Shown: positions 9,271 through 18,600 of the stretch, in pieces | Numbering within the stretch: the first letter of the stretch is position 1 | Layout of the letters: each line of letters starts with the position of its first letter | Source of the DNA: Pseudomonas sp. UBA4194 | GTDB taxonomy: Bacteria > Pseudomonadota > Gammaproteobacteria > Pseudomonadales > Pseudomonadaceae | Reading direction: 5' to 3' | NCBI RefSeq assembly: GCF_002379585.1 | Contig: NZ_DFUE01000085.1 | Coordinates: 1 to 64,000 of the forward strand | DNA: 64,000 nucleotides | Position numbers and translations under genes: made by a program | The notes under the pieces: model-generated | Database searches by the model: none | What the model was told of the DNA's origin: nothing | Seen by the model: only the letters and a program-made list of their open reading frames with translations

Positions 9271-9970
9271 TTTGCAGTTTCCCGAGGCGGTGAAGGTTCA
9301 CGATTTCGTGAGCCCACCGCTGTTGGCAGAAGCCCTTGCGGGCAAAGTGGCCGAGCAGCTGCGCGACGCGATCGAACGCCAGGGCGTGGCGACTTTGGTG
9401 GTGTCTGGCGGGCGCAGCCCGGTGACGTTCTTCCAGTGCCTGGCACGCCAGACCCTGGACTGGTCGCGCGTGGTCATTACCCTGGCCGACGAGCGTTGGG
9501 TGCCGGTGGAGCATGTCGACAGCAACGCCGGTTTGCTCAAGCGCTACCTGCTGGTGGGTGCCGTGGCCAAGGCCCGGTTCATCAGCCTGTACCAGACCAC
9601 CGCCAGCCAGGAAGAGGCTGCCGAAGCGGCCGATCGCCTGCTGGCCGAACTGCCGCCCATCGACGTGCTGATTCTGGGCATGGGCGATGACGGCCATACG
9701 GCCTCGCTGTTCCCCGCCAGCCCGAACCTGAGCCAGGCGCTGGACCTGGCCAACGAGCGCCGCTGCTGGCCCATGCTGGCCCCCAGCGTGCCTCATCAGC
9801 GCCTGAGCATGAGTCGCGCGCTGCTGGCTTCGGCTCGCTTCAAGGTGCTCTCGGTACAAGGCGAGGCAAAACTCACCACCCTGCGCACGGCGCTGGCTGG
9901 CGATGACATCGCCCAGATGCCGATCCGTGCGTTTCTACACTCGGCCCTGGACATCTACTGGTGCCAATGA
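9257..9970 (+). CDS. pgl: 6-phosphogluconolactonase
   Basis: This 237-residue DevB-type lactonase hydrolyses 6-phosphogluconolactone to 6-phosphogluconate. Conserved segments are VSGGRSPVTFFQ (near residue 50), TLADERWVP (near 75) and LGMGDDGHTASLFP (near 140), the family's phosphate- and substrate-binding motifs. The ATG at 9257 follows GGAGG and overlaps the end of zwf by 14 bases. It is 17 bases from eda. It acts between Zwf and 6-phosphogluconate dehydratase (Edd), which is not in this window. Confidence 0.95.
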   Translation: MAISDLQFPEAVKVHDFVSPPLLAEALAGKVAEQLRDAIERQGVATLVVSGGRSPVTFFQCLARQTLDWSRVVITLADERWVPVEHVDSNAGLLKRYLLVGAVAKARFISLYQTTASQEEAAEAADRLLAELPPIDVLILGMGDDGHTASLFPASPNLSQALDLANERRCWPMLAPSVPHQRLSMSRALLASARFKVLSVQGEAKLTTLRTALAGDDIAQMPIRAFLHSALDIYWCQ

Positions 9971-9987
9971 ATCAAGGAACCGTTTCC

Positions 9988-10653
9988 ATGACGACGCGCG
10001 AACAACAACAACGCATGGTCGACAAGGTCGCTCAGATCGACGCCCTGGCCGCCCGCGCCCGGATCTTGCCGGTGATCACCATCGCCCGCGAAGAGGACAT
10101 CCTGCCGTTGGCCGACGCGTTGGCGGCCGGTGGCCTGACAGCGCTGGAAGTGACCCTGCGTTCGGAGTTCGGCCTCAAGGCCATCAAGCTGCTGCGTGAA
10201 CAGCGTCCGGAGCTGCTGGTAGGCGCAGGCACGGTGCTGACCCGCGAGATGCTCATTGCCACCGAGCAGGCCGGTTCGCAGTTCACCGTTACCCCGGGCG
10301 TGACGCAGGACATGCTCGAAGCCGGCGTGGAAAGCACCTTGCCGCTGCTGCCTGGGATCAGCAGTCCATCGGAACTGATGATGGGGTATGCCCTGGGCTA
10401 CCGCCGCTTCAAGCTGTTTCCAGCGGAGGTGAGCGGTGGTGTGGCGGCAATCAAGGCGCTGGGTGGGCCGTTCCCGGAAGTGCGTTTCTGCCCGACGGGG
10501 GGTGTCAGCCCAGCCAACGTGAAGAGTTACATCGCCCAAGGCAACGTCATGTGCGTGGGCGGGACATGGATGCTGGACAGTGCATGGATCAAGAACCGTG
10601 ACTGGGCCCGTATTCAGGAGTGCAGCGCCGAGGCGTTGGCTTTGTTGGACTGA
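9988..10653 (+). CDS. eda: 2-keto-3-deoxy-6-phosphogluconate aldolase
   Basis: This 221-residue class I aldolase cleaves KDPG to pyruvate and glyceraldehyde-3-phosphate, the last Entner-Doudoroff step. Key motifs are the catalytic glutamate region LEVTLRS, the Schiff-base lysine in YRRFKLFPAE (near residue 140), and the phosphate-binding FCPTGGVSPAN. The ATG at 9988 follows AAGGAAC. Its early codons contain an AACAACAACAACG tract. It ends the zwf-pgl-eda operon before a strong terminator. Confidence 0.96.
   Translation: MTTREQQQRMVDKVAQIDALAARARILPVITIAREEDILPLADALAAGGLTALEVTLRSEFGLKAIKLLREQRPELLVGAGTVLTREMLIATEQAGSQFTVTPGVTQDMLEAGVESTLPLLPGISSPSELMMGYALGYRRFKLFPAEVSGGVAAIKALGGPFPEVRFCPTGGVSPANVKSYIAQGNVMCVGGTWMLDSAWIKNRDWARIQECSAEALALLD
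10001..10012 (+). promoter_or_regulatory. CA-motif tract inside the first codons of eda
   Basis: AACAACAACAAC encodes the glutamines after GAA at codons 5-8 and provides two overlapping AAnAAnAA matches within about 25 bases of the start codon, a position where Hfq/Crc can still block initiation. Inferred only. Confidence 0.4.
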
Positions 10654-10685
10654 TTCGAATTCGTTGTGTGCTGTATGGCTTTTTC

Positions 10686-10713
10686 AGGGCGCTTGGTCGG
10701 CGCCCTTTTTTTT
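10686..10713 (+). terminator. Rho-independent terminator after eda
   Basis: The stem AGGGCGC / GCGCCCT with a 7-base loop is followed by a run of eight Ts. It lies about 33 bases after the eda stop. Confidence 0.85.
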
Positions 10714-10751
10714 GCCTGGGGTTTATGGGGGCCGAACCGACAGCCCTGCGA

Positions 10752-10994
10752 TCAGCGACCGTCCGCAATCCGCGGCTTGCCGTGCTTGACCCGCAAGGGG
10801 TCGAGGAGGTCCGACAGGCCGTTGTGATCGATTTCCTGCATCAGTGCCAGCAGCCCGCCGATCTCGCCGTTGGGAAATCCCTCGCGAGCGAACCAGTTCA
10901 GGTAGTGTCCCGGTAGGTCGGCAATGCTTCGCCCTTTGTACTTGCCGAAGGGCATTTCTCGGGTGATCAGTAGCTCAAGTTTCTCAGGGTTCAT
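10752..10994 (-). CDS. DUF3820 family small protein
   Basis: This 80-residue cytoplasmic protein begins MNPEKLELLITREMPFGKYKGR. The MPFGKYKGR...LPGHYLNWFA signature matches the DUF3820 family found across proteobacteria, which has also been labelled as a putative quorum-sensing-regulated factor. Biochemical role is unknown. The ATG at 10994 is chosen because the family motif starts right after it; a longer frame extends 17 codons upstream without similarity that I recognise. It stands alone, convergent to eda and divergent from the gene at 11197. Confidence 0.75.
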   Translation of the reverse strand: MNPEKLELLITREMPFGKYKGRSIADLPGHYLNWFAREGFPNGEIGGLLALMQEIDHNGLSDLLDPLRVKHGKPRIADGR

Positions 10995-11196
10995 GGGTTG
11001 GCCGTAGATCGGGAACGAAGCATCGAGCTTACATGCATTCTGCACGAAGCCCCATCACCGGTTCATGCATAACGACACAGGGCGGTAAGTTCAATAACAT
11101 TTAAGCCATTGATATTTAAGGTTTTTATATTTTTTGAAAGTTGGCACAAAGGCTGCTCTAGTCCTAGCATCCTCTAAACCGCACAAGGCATTGAAA

Positions 11197-11652
11197 ATGA
11201 ACGACCAAGCCAAAGAAGTTGTATCGATCCTTAACAACTTGATCGAAACTTGCAAAGACGGTCAGGAAGGCTTCAAGACCTGCGCCGAAGACGTCAAGAA
11301 CCCTGAGCTCAAGGCGTTGTTCACCAAGCACTCCGAGGAATGCGCGCGCGCTGCCGGCGAGTTGCAGGAACAGGTGGTAGCCCTGGGCGGCAAGCCTGAA
11401 GATTCCACCAGTGTCAGCGGTGACCTGCACCGCCGCTGGGTTGACGTGAAATCGATCTTCACTGGCAAGGACGAAGAAGCGGTCCTCAATGAAGCCGAGC
11501 GTGGCGAAGATGTCGCCAAGAAAGCCTACAAGGAAGCGCTGGAGAAGCCACTGCCGGCTAACGTCTACGCCATCATCGAGCGTCAGTACCAGGGCGTGTT
11601 GAGCAACCATGACGAGGTCAAGGCACTGCGTAACATTGCTCGTGCCAGCTGA
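11197..11652 (+). CDS. PA2169 family four-helix-bundle protein
   Basis: This 151-residue soluble, highly charged and almost wholly helical protein starts MNDQAKEVVSILNNLIETCKDG. It matches the PA2169/DUF2383 family of ferritin-like four-helix proteins that are common in Pseudomonas and often stress-induced. Repeated E-x-x-H and acidic positions (for example FTKHSEECARAAGEL) fit that fold. No enzymatic function is established. The ATG at 11197 follows AAGG. Monocistronic, with its own terminator. Confidence 0.8.
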   Translation: MNDQAKEVVSILNNLIETCKDGQEGFKTCAEDVKNPELKALFTKHSEECARAAGELQEQVVALGGKPEDSTSVSGDLHRRWVDVKSIFTGKDEEAVLNEAERGEDVAKKAYKEALEKPLPANVYAIIERQYQGVLSNHDEVKALRNIARAS

Positions 11653-11666
11653 TTCCACTGGCCAGT

Positions 11667-11695
11667 AAAAACGCCCGCGCATCGGGCGTTTTTTT
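11667..11695 (+). terminator. Rho-independent terminator
   Basis: AAAAACGCCCG / CGGGCGTTTTT stem with a 5-base loop and T tail, 14 bases after the stop of the PA2169 family gene. The A and T tracts make it bidirectional. Confidence 0.88.
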
Positions 11696-11725
11696 ATGCC
11701 TTGAATTCAGTGGCGCCGCGGCTAA

Positions 11726-11975
11726 CGCCATCGCGGGTAGAACCCGCTCCCACAGGGGTTCGTCTTGGAGCAAGAGGTCAGTCTGGGAGCAACGGTGGTG
11801 AGTAGCACAATGTGGGAGCGGGTTCTACCCGCGATGGCGGCCGACGATCCCCCCTCGCTCTCAGGCCCAACCCTGTGGGAGCGGGTTCTACCCGCGATGG
11901 CGGCCGACGATCCCCCCTCGCTCTCAGGCCCAACCCCTGTGGGAGCGGGTTCTACCCGCGATGGCGGCCGACCTG
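11726..11975. repeat. Array of REP-type palindromes with a 63/64-base tandem unit
   Basis: One inverted copy (11726-11758) is followed by three forward copies starting at 11811, 11874 and 11938 of a unit beginning TGTGGGAGCGGGTTCTACCC. The first two forward units are nearly identical over 63-64 bases, including the non-palindromic tail GATCCCCCCTCGCTC. The third stops after the palindrome. This is the common Pseudomonas GGGAGCGGG...CCCGCGA palindrome, locally amplified. It fills the gap before the diguanylate cyclase. Confidence 0.85.
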
Positions 11976-11986
11976 CCAACACATAC

Positions 11987-13486
11987 CTAACGGCCAGGCT
12001 CGTCAAACCCCACCCGATTGCGCCCCTCGCTTTTGGCCCGGTACAGCGCCTGATCCGCCGCACTCATCAGCATCTGCGGGGTAAACCCGCTCACTACCGG
12101 GTGCGCGCTGACACCAATACTGACCGTCGTAGGCCGTGTGTCACCGGCAAACGGCGGCAAGGCCTCCACGCCGTGGCGGATGGTCTCGGCGATGATCAGC
12201 GCGCCGTTGAGATCGGTTGCCGGCAGCACCACCAGAAACTCCTCGCCGCCATACCGCGCCGCCAAATCGCCGGGGCGGCGAATGCTCTGCTCGATGGTGC
12301 GCGCGACATCACGCAGCACCTGGTCGCCACCGGCATGGCCATGGCGTTCGTTGAATGCCTTGAAATGATCGACGTCGATCATCAGCACCGCCAACGGCTT
12401 GCCCTCGCGTTGGGCGCGGGCCCATTCGTTGCTCAGCGTCAGATCCAGGCGCCGACGGTTGGCCAGTCCGGTCAGGCTGTCGGTGGCGGCCAATGCGGCC
12501 AGGCTCTGCTCGGCCCCGCGGCGCAGGCGCAGCTCACGGCCCAACAGCCGGCTGAGCCAGAGAATGCCAATGCACAACAAGCCCGTCGCCACGCTCACCA
12601 GCATCGCGGTACGCCACCAGGAGGCATACACCGCGTCGGTAGAGAGCGCCACCACCACGATCAGCGGCAGGTCGCCCACTTTCGTGAAGGTATACAGCCG
12701 GGTCTTGCCGGTCAGCGCCGAAATCTCGGCAAAGTGGCCGCTGCTTTCGCGCACCATGCGCTGGAAATTCGGCGTCTGGCTGAAATCACGGCCGATGCTC
12801 GGCTGCCCTGGGGATTCGGTCTGGCGGGCGAGCAGGATTCCGCTGTCGCTGATCAGGCTGACGTTACTGTCCTGGCCAATGCGTAAGCGGTTGAACAATT
12901 CGTCGAAATACGAAAGCCGCAGCGCCCCGGTGGCCATTCCCCGAAATTCACCGCCGGGCCCGGAAATCCGCCGGCTGAAACTGATGCACCAGCCCAGGCC
13001 GCCGAGACTGTCCATGAACGGTTTGCTGATCACCAGCCCCTGATCCTGCGCCTTGAGCGAAATGAAGCTTTGCCATGTGGTGAAGGAGGCCTGACGCGGG
13101 GGCGTGACGATGGAGTCGGCAACGATCCGGCCTTGCTCATCGATCCACAGCAGATCCCCCAGCAGCGGCGCGGTAATGGCGCGGTCGAACAGCAGGCGGC
13201 GCTGCAGCGCATTGGGCAAGTCATTCAGGGCAGGGTTTTCGATCGCATCGATCATGCCTTGCAACGCCTGATCGTAGAGCCGCGCATTGCGCAGCACATC
13301 GGTATCGATCAGTTGCACGATATTGTTGGCCGCTGTAACCGCAGCGTTTTCGGCGCTGCTTTTCTCGCGCATCAACAAGAAGGTGACGATGGTGACGATG
13401 GTGATCACAGCCGCGAAGCTGCCCCATTGCAGAGCCTTTTCCGAGCTGGCAGGAGGGCGGATGGCGGGGGCGCGGGAAGTTGTCAA
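11987..13486 (-). CDS. Membrane-anchored sensor diguanylate cyclase
   Basis: This 499-residue protein makes cyclic di-GMP from two GTP. An N-terminal membrane segment (about residues 19-41) and a periplasmic dCACHE-like sensor of about 240 residues are followed by a second membrane segment (about 290-310) and a C-terminal GGDEF domain. The active-site loop reads GGEEF, and five residues before it RPGD fits the RxxD inhibitory site, so an active, product-inhibited enzyme is expected. No EAL domain. The start is unusual: the longest frame begins with TTG at 13486 with no clear Shine-Dalgarno, and no in-frame ATG lies before the first membrane segment. It is probably regulated by a periplasmic ligand, not identified. 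Confidence 0.9.
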   Translation of the reverse strand: MTTSRAPAIRPPASSEKALQWGSFAAVITIVTIVTFLLMREKSSAENAAVTAANNIVQLIDTDVLRNARLYDQALQGMIDAIENPALNDLPNALQRRLLFDRAITAPLLGDLLWIDEQGRIVADSIVTPPRQASFTTWQSFISLKAQDQGLVISKPFMDSLGGLGWCISFSRRISGPGGEFRGMATGALRLSYFDELFNRLRIGQDSNVSLISDSGILLARQTESPGQPSIGRDFSQTPNFQRMVRESSGHFAEISALTGKTRLYTFTKVGDLPLIVVVALSTDAVYASWWRTAMLVSVATGLLCIGILWLSRLLGRELRLRRGAEQSLAALAATDSLTGLANRRRLDLTLSNEWARAQREGKPLAVLMIDVDHFKAFNERHGHAGGDQVLRDVARTIEQSIRRPGDLAARYGGEEFLVVLPATDLNGALIIAETIRHGVEALPPFAGDTRPTTVSIGVSAHPVVSGFTPQMLMSAADQALYRAKSEGRNRVGFDEPGR

Positions 13487-13636
13487 GGGAGCATCGACGC
13501 GAATGAGAGTCCGAAAAGGGGCGTCATTCTAGGAGTAATGAAGTGGGGCGGACAAGCAAACGGGCGTTTCAATGATCGCGAGGGGCCAGTATGCCCAGCT
13601 TCGCCGCTTCCACGCCGCTTCCACAGAATGTGCTGA

Positions 13637-15019
13637 TCAGACCGGCAGACGAATGCCAAACGTGTTGCTGCCCGCGCGACTATGGGCAAACACCTGGCCG
13701 CCGTGCATCGATGCAATGGCCTTGACGATCGCCAGGCCCAGGCCATGATTGGCGCCGCTGTTGCTGCGCGATGCATCCACACGGTAAAAGCGCTCGAACA
13801 GCTTGGGCAGGTGTTCGGTGGCGATCGGCGGGCCGGGGTTGCTGACTGCGATGCTGACCTGCTCGTCCCTGCTGTCGATGCGCACCTCGATCACCTGGCC
13901 CTGGCTGCTGTGCTGCACGGCATTGTTGATCAGGTTGATCAGCGCGCGGCGCAGGTAGGCCTTCTCGATCCGCGCCTGGGCATCGCCCTCTACCCGGACC
14001 TGCACCTGAGCGTCCTCGAGAATGAAATCCAGGTAGTCCAGGGTGGTGGCCACCTCATCGGCCAGAGAACTGACCGGCAAGCGTGTGGCCTTGCTGCCCT
14101 GATCGGCGCTGGCCAGAAACAGCATGTCGTTGACGATGCTGCGCAGCCGCTCCAGCTCTTCGAGGTTCGATTGCAGCACTTCGAAGTAATGCTCGGCCGA
14201 ACGCCCGCGGGTCAGGGCGACCTGGGTCTGGCCGATCAGGTTGGTCAACGGCGAGCGCAGCTCGTGGGCCACATCGGCATTGAACGACTCCAGCTGCGAG
14301 TAGGCCTGATCGACCCGCTCCAAGGTCGAGTTGAACGCGTTGACGAACTGGTTCAACTCCGGCGGCAATGGCGACAAGCGCAGGCGGCCCGACAACTTGG
14401 GCGGCGCCAGCTTCTGCGCTTCACTGGACAGCTCCACCAGTGGCTTGAGCCCCACCCGTGCCGCCCAGTAGCCCAGCACCGAGGCCAACAGCACGCCCAA
14501 CCCGGCGAAACCGACCAAAGCCATCAGCAAGGTGTGCTGGGTTTGCCAGAAGGTTTGCGTGTCGATGGCCATCATGAAGCGCAGCGCCGGGCGCTGCTCG
14601 CGGGCGGGCAGTTCGCTGACCAGTACCTTCATCGGATACGGCTGACCGGGTAGCTGCAGATCACGGCGGCCTTCCGGGCCTTGGGAAAACGCCCGCAGCT
14701 GGGCGTCGGGCTGGCCGTAGGCGTAGGTGGGGTCCGGGCTCACTACCCAGAAACGAATGCGCCGATCTTCTTCGCTGAGCAGGTCCAGCTTGTTGCGAAT
14801 GCGGTTCCAGTGCTCGGGATTGCCATAGCGGTTCAGGGCCGACTCGAGCACGCTGTAGCGCGCATCCAGTTCTGCCTCCGGCAGCAGGCCAAGACTCTTG
14901 TCCACCTGACGGTACAACGCCCAGCCGATCAGCATGAACACCAGCAGCGCCACCAGGGTGAACAACGCGCTGAGGCGCAGGGCGATGGAGTCACGCGATG
15001 CGGCGGCTTTCCAGGACAT
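13637..15019 (-). CDS. Sensor histidine kinase (heavy-metal type)
   Basis: This 460-residue membrane kinase starts MSWKAAASRDSIALRLSALF. It has two membrane segments (about residues 15-38 and 165-185), a periplasmic sensor, HAMP, a dimerisation domain with H-box FNADVAHELRSPL, and an ATPase domain with a GLGLAIVKAIASMHGG box. The architecture matches CusS/CopS/IrlS-type kinases. The ATG at 15019 overlaps the response regulator by 29 bases. The operon order, adaptor-RND pump-regulator-kinase, implies that the kinase senses a pump substrate in the periplasm. The ligand is unknown. Confidence 0.9.
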   Translation of the reverse strand: MSWKAAASRDSIALRLSALFTLVALLVFMLIGWALYRQVDKSLGLLPEAELDARYSVLESALNRYGNPEHWNRIRNKLDLLSEEDRRIRFWVVSPDPTYAYGQPDAQLRAFSQGPEGRRDLQLPGQPYPMKVLVSELPAREQRPALRFMMAIDTQTFWQTQHTLLMALVGFAGLGVLLASVLGYWAARVGLKPLVELSSEAQKLAPPKLSGRLRLSPLPPELNQFVNAFNSTLERVDQAYSQLESFNADVAHELRSPLTNLIGQTQVALTRGRSAEHYFEVLQSNLEELERLRSIVNDMLFLASADQGSKATRLPVSSLADEVATTLDYLDFILEDAQVQVRVEGDAQARIEKAYLRRALINLINNAVQHSSQGQVIEVRIDSRDEQVSIAVSNPGPPIATEHLPKLFERFYRVDASRSNSGANHGLGLAIVKAIASMHGGQVFAHSRAGSNTFGIRLPV

Positions 15020-15668
15020 AGCCCATGCCTCGTATGGTGTGCAGCAGCTTCTCTTCGAACGGTCCGTCGAGCTTGGCGCGCAGGCGCTTGATGGCCACCT
15101 CGACAACGTTGACGTCGCTGTCGAAATTGATGTCCCAGACCAGTTCGGCAATCGCCGTCTTGGACAGAATCTCACCTTGGCGGCGAGCCAGCACGGTGAG
15201 CAGGGAGAACTCCTTGGCGGTCAGTTCCAGGCGTTGGCCGGCACGGCTGGCCTTGCGGCTGAGCAAATCTATCCACAGGTCGGCGATGCTGATCTGGACC
15301 GGCTCCTGGCTACTGGTACGGCGGGTCAGGGCTTGCAGGCGGGCCACCAGTTCGAGAAACGAAAAGGGTTTGCCCAGGTAGTCGTCGGCGCCCTCACGCA
15401 GGCCGCGAACGCGGTCTTCCACCCGCTCGCGGGCGGTGAGCATGATCACCGGCGTCTGCTTGCGAGCACGCAGGGCGCGCAGCACCCCATAGCCGTCCAG
15501 GCCAGGCAGCATGACATCGAGCACGATCACCGCGTACTCGGTTTCCAGGCCCATGTGCAGCCCTTCGATGCCGTCGCTGGCGACATCCACGGTGAAGCCT
15601 TGCTCGCTCAACCCCTTGCGCAGGTAGTCGGCGGTCTTGTCTTCATCTTCGATAATCAGCACGCGCAT
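14991..15668 (-). CDS. OmpR-family response regulator (CopR/CusR-like)
   Basis: This 225-residue regulator has a receiver domain (MRVLIIEDEDKTADYLRKGL), phosphoacceptor Asp51 in VLDVMLPG, and the conserved lysine in YLGKPFSFLEL. A winged-helix DNA-binding domain with DVNVVEVAIKRLRAKLD and RGMGYVLE follows. It resembles heavy-metal regulators such as CopR/CzcR. It lies 10 bases after the RND pump gene and overlaps the kinase gene. A direct repeat GCTGAC-N5-GCTGAC upstream of the operon is a plausible binding site for it. Confidence 0.92.
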   Translation of the reverse strand: MRVLIIEDEDKTADYLRKGLSEQGFTVDVASDGIEGLHMGLETEYAVIVLDVMLPGLDGYGVLRALRARKQTPVIMLTARERVEDRVRGLREGADDYLGKPFSFLELVARLQALTRRTSSQEPVQISIADLWIDLLSRKASRAGQRLELTAKEFSLLTVLARRQGEILSKTAIAELVWDINFDSDVNVVEVAIKRLRAKLDGPFEEKLLHTIRGMGYVLESRRIA

Positions 15669-15678
15669 GGGGCGGTCC

Positions 15679-18600
15679 TCAATGGCTGGCCGGCAGCGCT
15701 GGCGTACCGGAGGCCTGGCGACCGTGGAACAGCCGCTCCAGCTGCAAGTATATGACCGGTGTGGTGAACAGCGTCAGCACCTGGCTCACCAGCAGGCCGC
15801 CGACCACGGCAATGCCCAGTGGCTGGCGCAGCTCGGCCCCAGCACCGTAGCCGAACATCAAGGGCAGCGCCCCGAGCAGGGCGGCCAGGGTGGTCATGAT
15901 GATCGGGCGAAAGCGCGTCAGGCAGGCCTTGTGAATGGCTTCGCGGGGCGACAGGCCCTCCACGCGCTGGGCGTGCAGGGCGAAATCGATCATCAGAATG
16001 CCGTTTTTCTTGACGATGCCGATCAGCAATACCAGCCCGATCAGGCCCATGATGGAAAAATCCTGGCCCCAGAGCCACAACAACAGCAAGGCGCCGATGC
16101 CTGCCGAAGGCAGCGTGGAAATGATGGTCAGGGGGTGTACGAAGCTCTCGTAGAGCACACCCAGAATGATGTACACCGCCACCAGTGCCGCCAGGATCAA
16201 CCAGGGCTGGCTGGCCAGGGAGCTTTGGAAGGCCTGGGCGGCGCCTTGAAAGGTGCCGATGATCGAGCTCGGCATGCCCAGTTCGGCCTTGGTCCGGTCG
16301 AGGATGCCCACCGCGTCGCCTAGCGCCACACCGGGAGCCAGGTTGAACGACAGGTTGGCGGCCGGGAACAGGCCATCGTGGCTGATGGACAATGGCCCCT
16401 GGCTGGGCGCCTGAACCTTGGCCAGTGCCGACAGCGGCACCATTTCCTGGGTGAGCGGCGAGCGCAGATAGAAGTAGTTCAGGCTTTCGGCCTTGCCGCG
16501 TTGCTGCGCGTTGAGCTCCAGAATCACCTTGTACTGGTTGGTGTCGGTCTGGAATTCGCTGATCTGGCGCTGGCCAAAGGCATCGTACAAGGCTTGATCG
16601 ACATCGCTGGTGGTCAGGCCGAAACGCGCCGCGGCGATACGGTCGATGGTAACGCGCGTGACGCTGCCACCCAGTTGCAGATCGTTGGACAGGTCGCGAA
16701 ACGCCGGGTTGGCGCGCAGCCGCTCGGTCAGGCGCTGGGTCCACAGGTTGAGCGCCTGGCCATCGTTGCTCTTGAGCACATACTGATACTGGCTGCGACT
16801 GGGGCCGGCGCTGAGGTTGATGTCCTGACCGGCGCGCAGGTACAGCACGATGCCAGGCACCTTGGCCAGTTCTGGCCGTAGCCGGTCGATCAGTTGGCTG
16901 GCGCTGACATCGCGTTCGCTCTGATCCTTGAGGCCAATCCAGAAGCGCCCGGTGGCAATGGTCTGGTTGCTGCCCGTCACCCCGACAGCATGAGAGAAGG
17001 CCCGTACCGCAGGCTCGGCCTCCACGATTCGGGCCAGCGCCAGGTGCTTGTCGAGCATGTCTTTATAGGAGATATCCGCAGCCGCTTCGGTGGTGCCAAG
17101 GACGAAGCCGGTATCCTGGACCGGGAAAAAGCCTTTGGGAATGATCACGTAGCCAACCCCGGCCATGGCCACGGTCAGAAAGAAAACGCTCAGGGTGATG
17201 CGTTGATGGGCGAGGGCCCGCACCAGCCCGCGGTCGTACCAGGCCACCAGGCGGTCGCCGAAACCGGGTGTGTCGTTGTGCTTGGGCTTGCGCATGAACA
17301 AGGCGCAGAGGGTCGGCGCCAGGGTCAGCGACACCACGACGGATATCAGGATGGTCGCCGTTGCCGTCAGGGCGAATTCCTTGAACAACCGGCCGACCAC
17401 ACCGCCCATGAACAACAGCGGGATGAACGCGGCGATCAGGGAAAAGCTGATCGACACCACGGTGAAGCCGATCTCGCTGGCGCCCTTGACCGCGGCCTCA
17501 CGCATGCCGTCGCCGGCTTCCAGATGACGATGGATGTTCTCCACCACCACGATGGCGTCGTCCACCACAAAACCCACCGCGATCACGATTGCCACCAGGG
17601 TCAGGTTGTTCAGGCTGAAGCCCAGCGCGTACATCACCGCGAAGCTGGCGATCAGCGACACCCCCAGCACGCTGGAGACGATCAGCGTTGCCGACAGCTG
17701 ACGCAGGAACAGCGCCATGACCGCGACCACCAGCAACACGGCGATGCCCAGGGTCAGTTCCACTTCATGCAGGGAGGCGCGAATGGTCTTGGTGCGGTCC
17801 ATCAGCACCGTCACTTCGACCGAGGCGGGGAGCATTTCCTGCAGGCGCGGCAACGCCTCGAAAATGCGATCCACGGTGTCGACGATATTGGCGCCGGGCT
17901 GGCGGAAGATGGTCAGGTTCAAACCCGGCTGGTTGCCCGACCAGGTTTGCACGTAGGCGTTTTCGGCGCCCTTGACGACCGTGGCCACATCCTTGAGCTG
18001 GACCGGTGCGCCGTCGCGGTAGGCGACGATCAGCTGCGCGTATTCGTCGGCTTCGAAGAGTTGATCGTTGGTGGCCAGGGTGGACACACTGGCATCGCCG
18101 TACAGCGCGCCTTTGGCCAGGTTCAGGCTGGTCTGCTGAATGGCCCCGCGCAGGTCGGCGAGCGTCAGTCCCAGGGCAGCCAGCTTTTCCGGTGCGGCCT
18201 GCACGCGGATGGCAGGACGCTGCTGGCCGGTGATATTGACCTGGCCCACACCCTCGATCTGGCTCAGTTGCCTGGCCAGCAGGGTTTCGGTGAAGTCGCT
18301 CAATTCATTGGTGGGCATCTGCGCCGAGCTGACGGTCAGAATCAGTACCGGGCTGTCACCCGGATTGACCTTGCGCCAGGTGGGCAGGTTGGGCATGTCC
18401 TGGGGCAGCCGGCCGGCGGCGGTGTTGATGGCGGCCTGCACTTCCTGAGCGGCGGTGTCGATGCTCTTGTCCAGGCTGAATTGCAGAATCAGGTTGGTCG
18501 ATCCCAGGGCACTGCTGGATGTCATCTGGGTCATGCCGGGAATGGCGCTGAACTGCACCTCCAGCGGCGTGGCTACCGACGAAGCCATGGTTTCGGGGCT

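Noticed and set aside
11811..11975. CRISPR-like regular repeats
   Set aside because: The 63-64 base units repeat together with their spacers, are palindromic REP types, and no cas genes are near.
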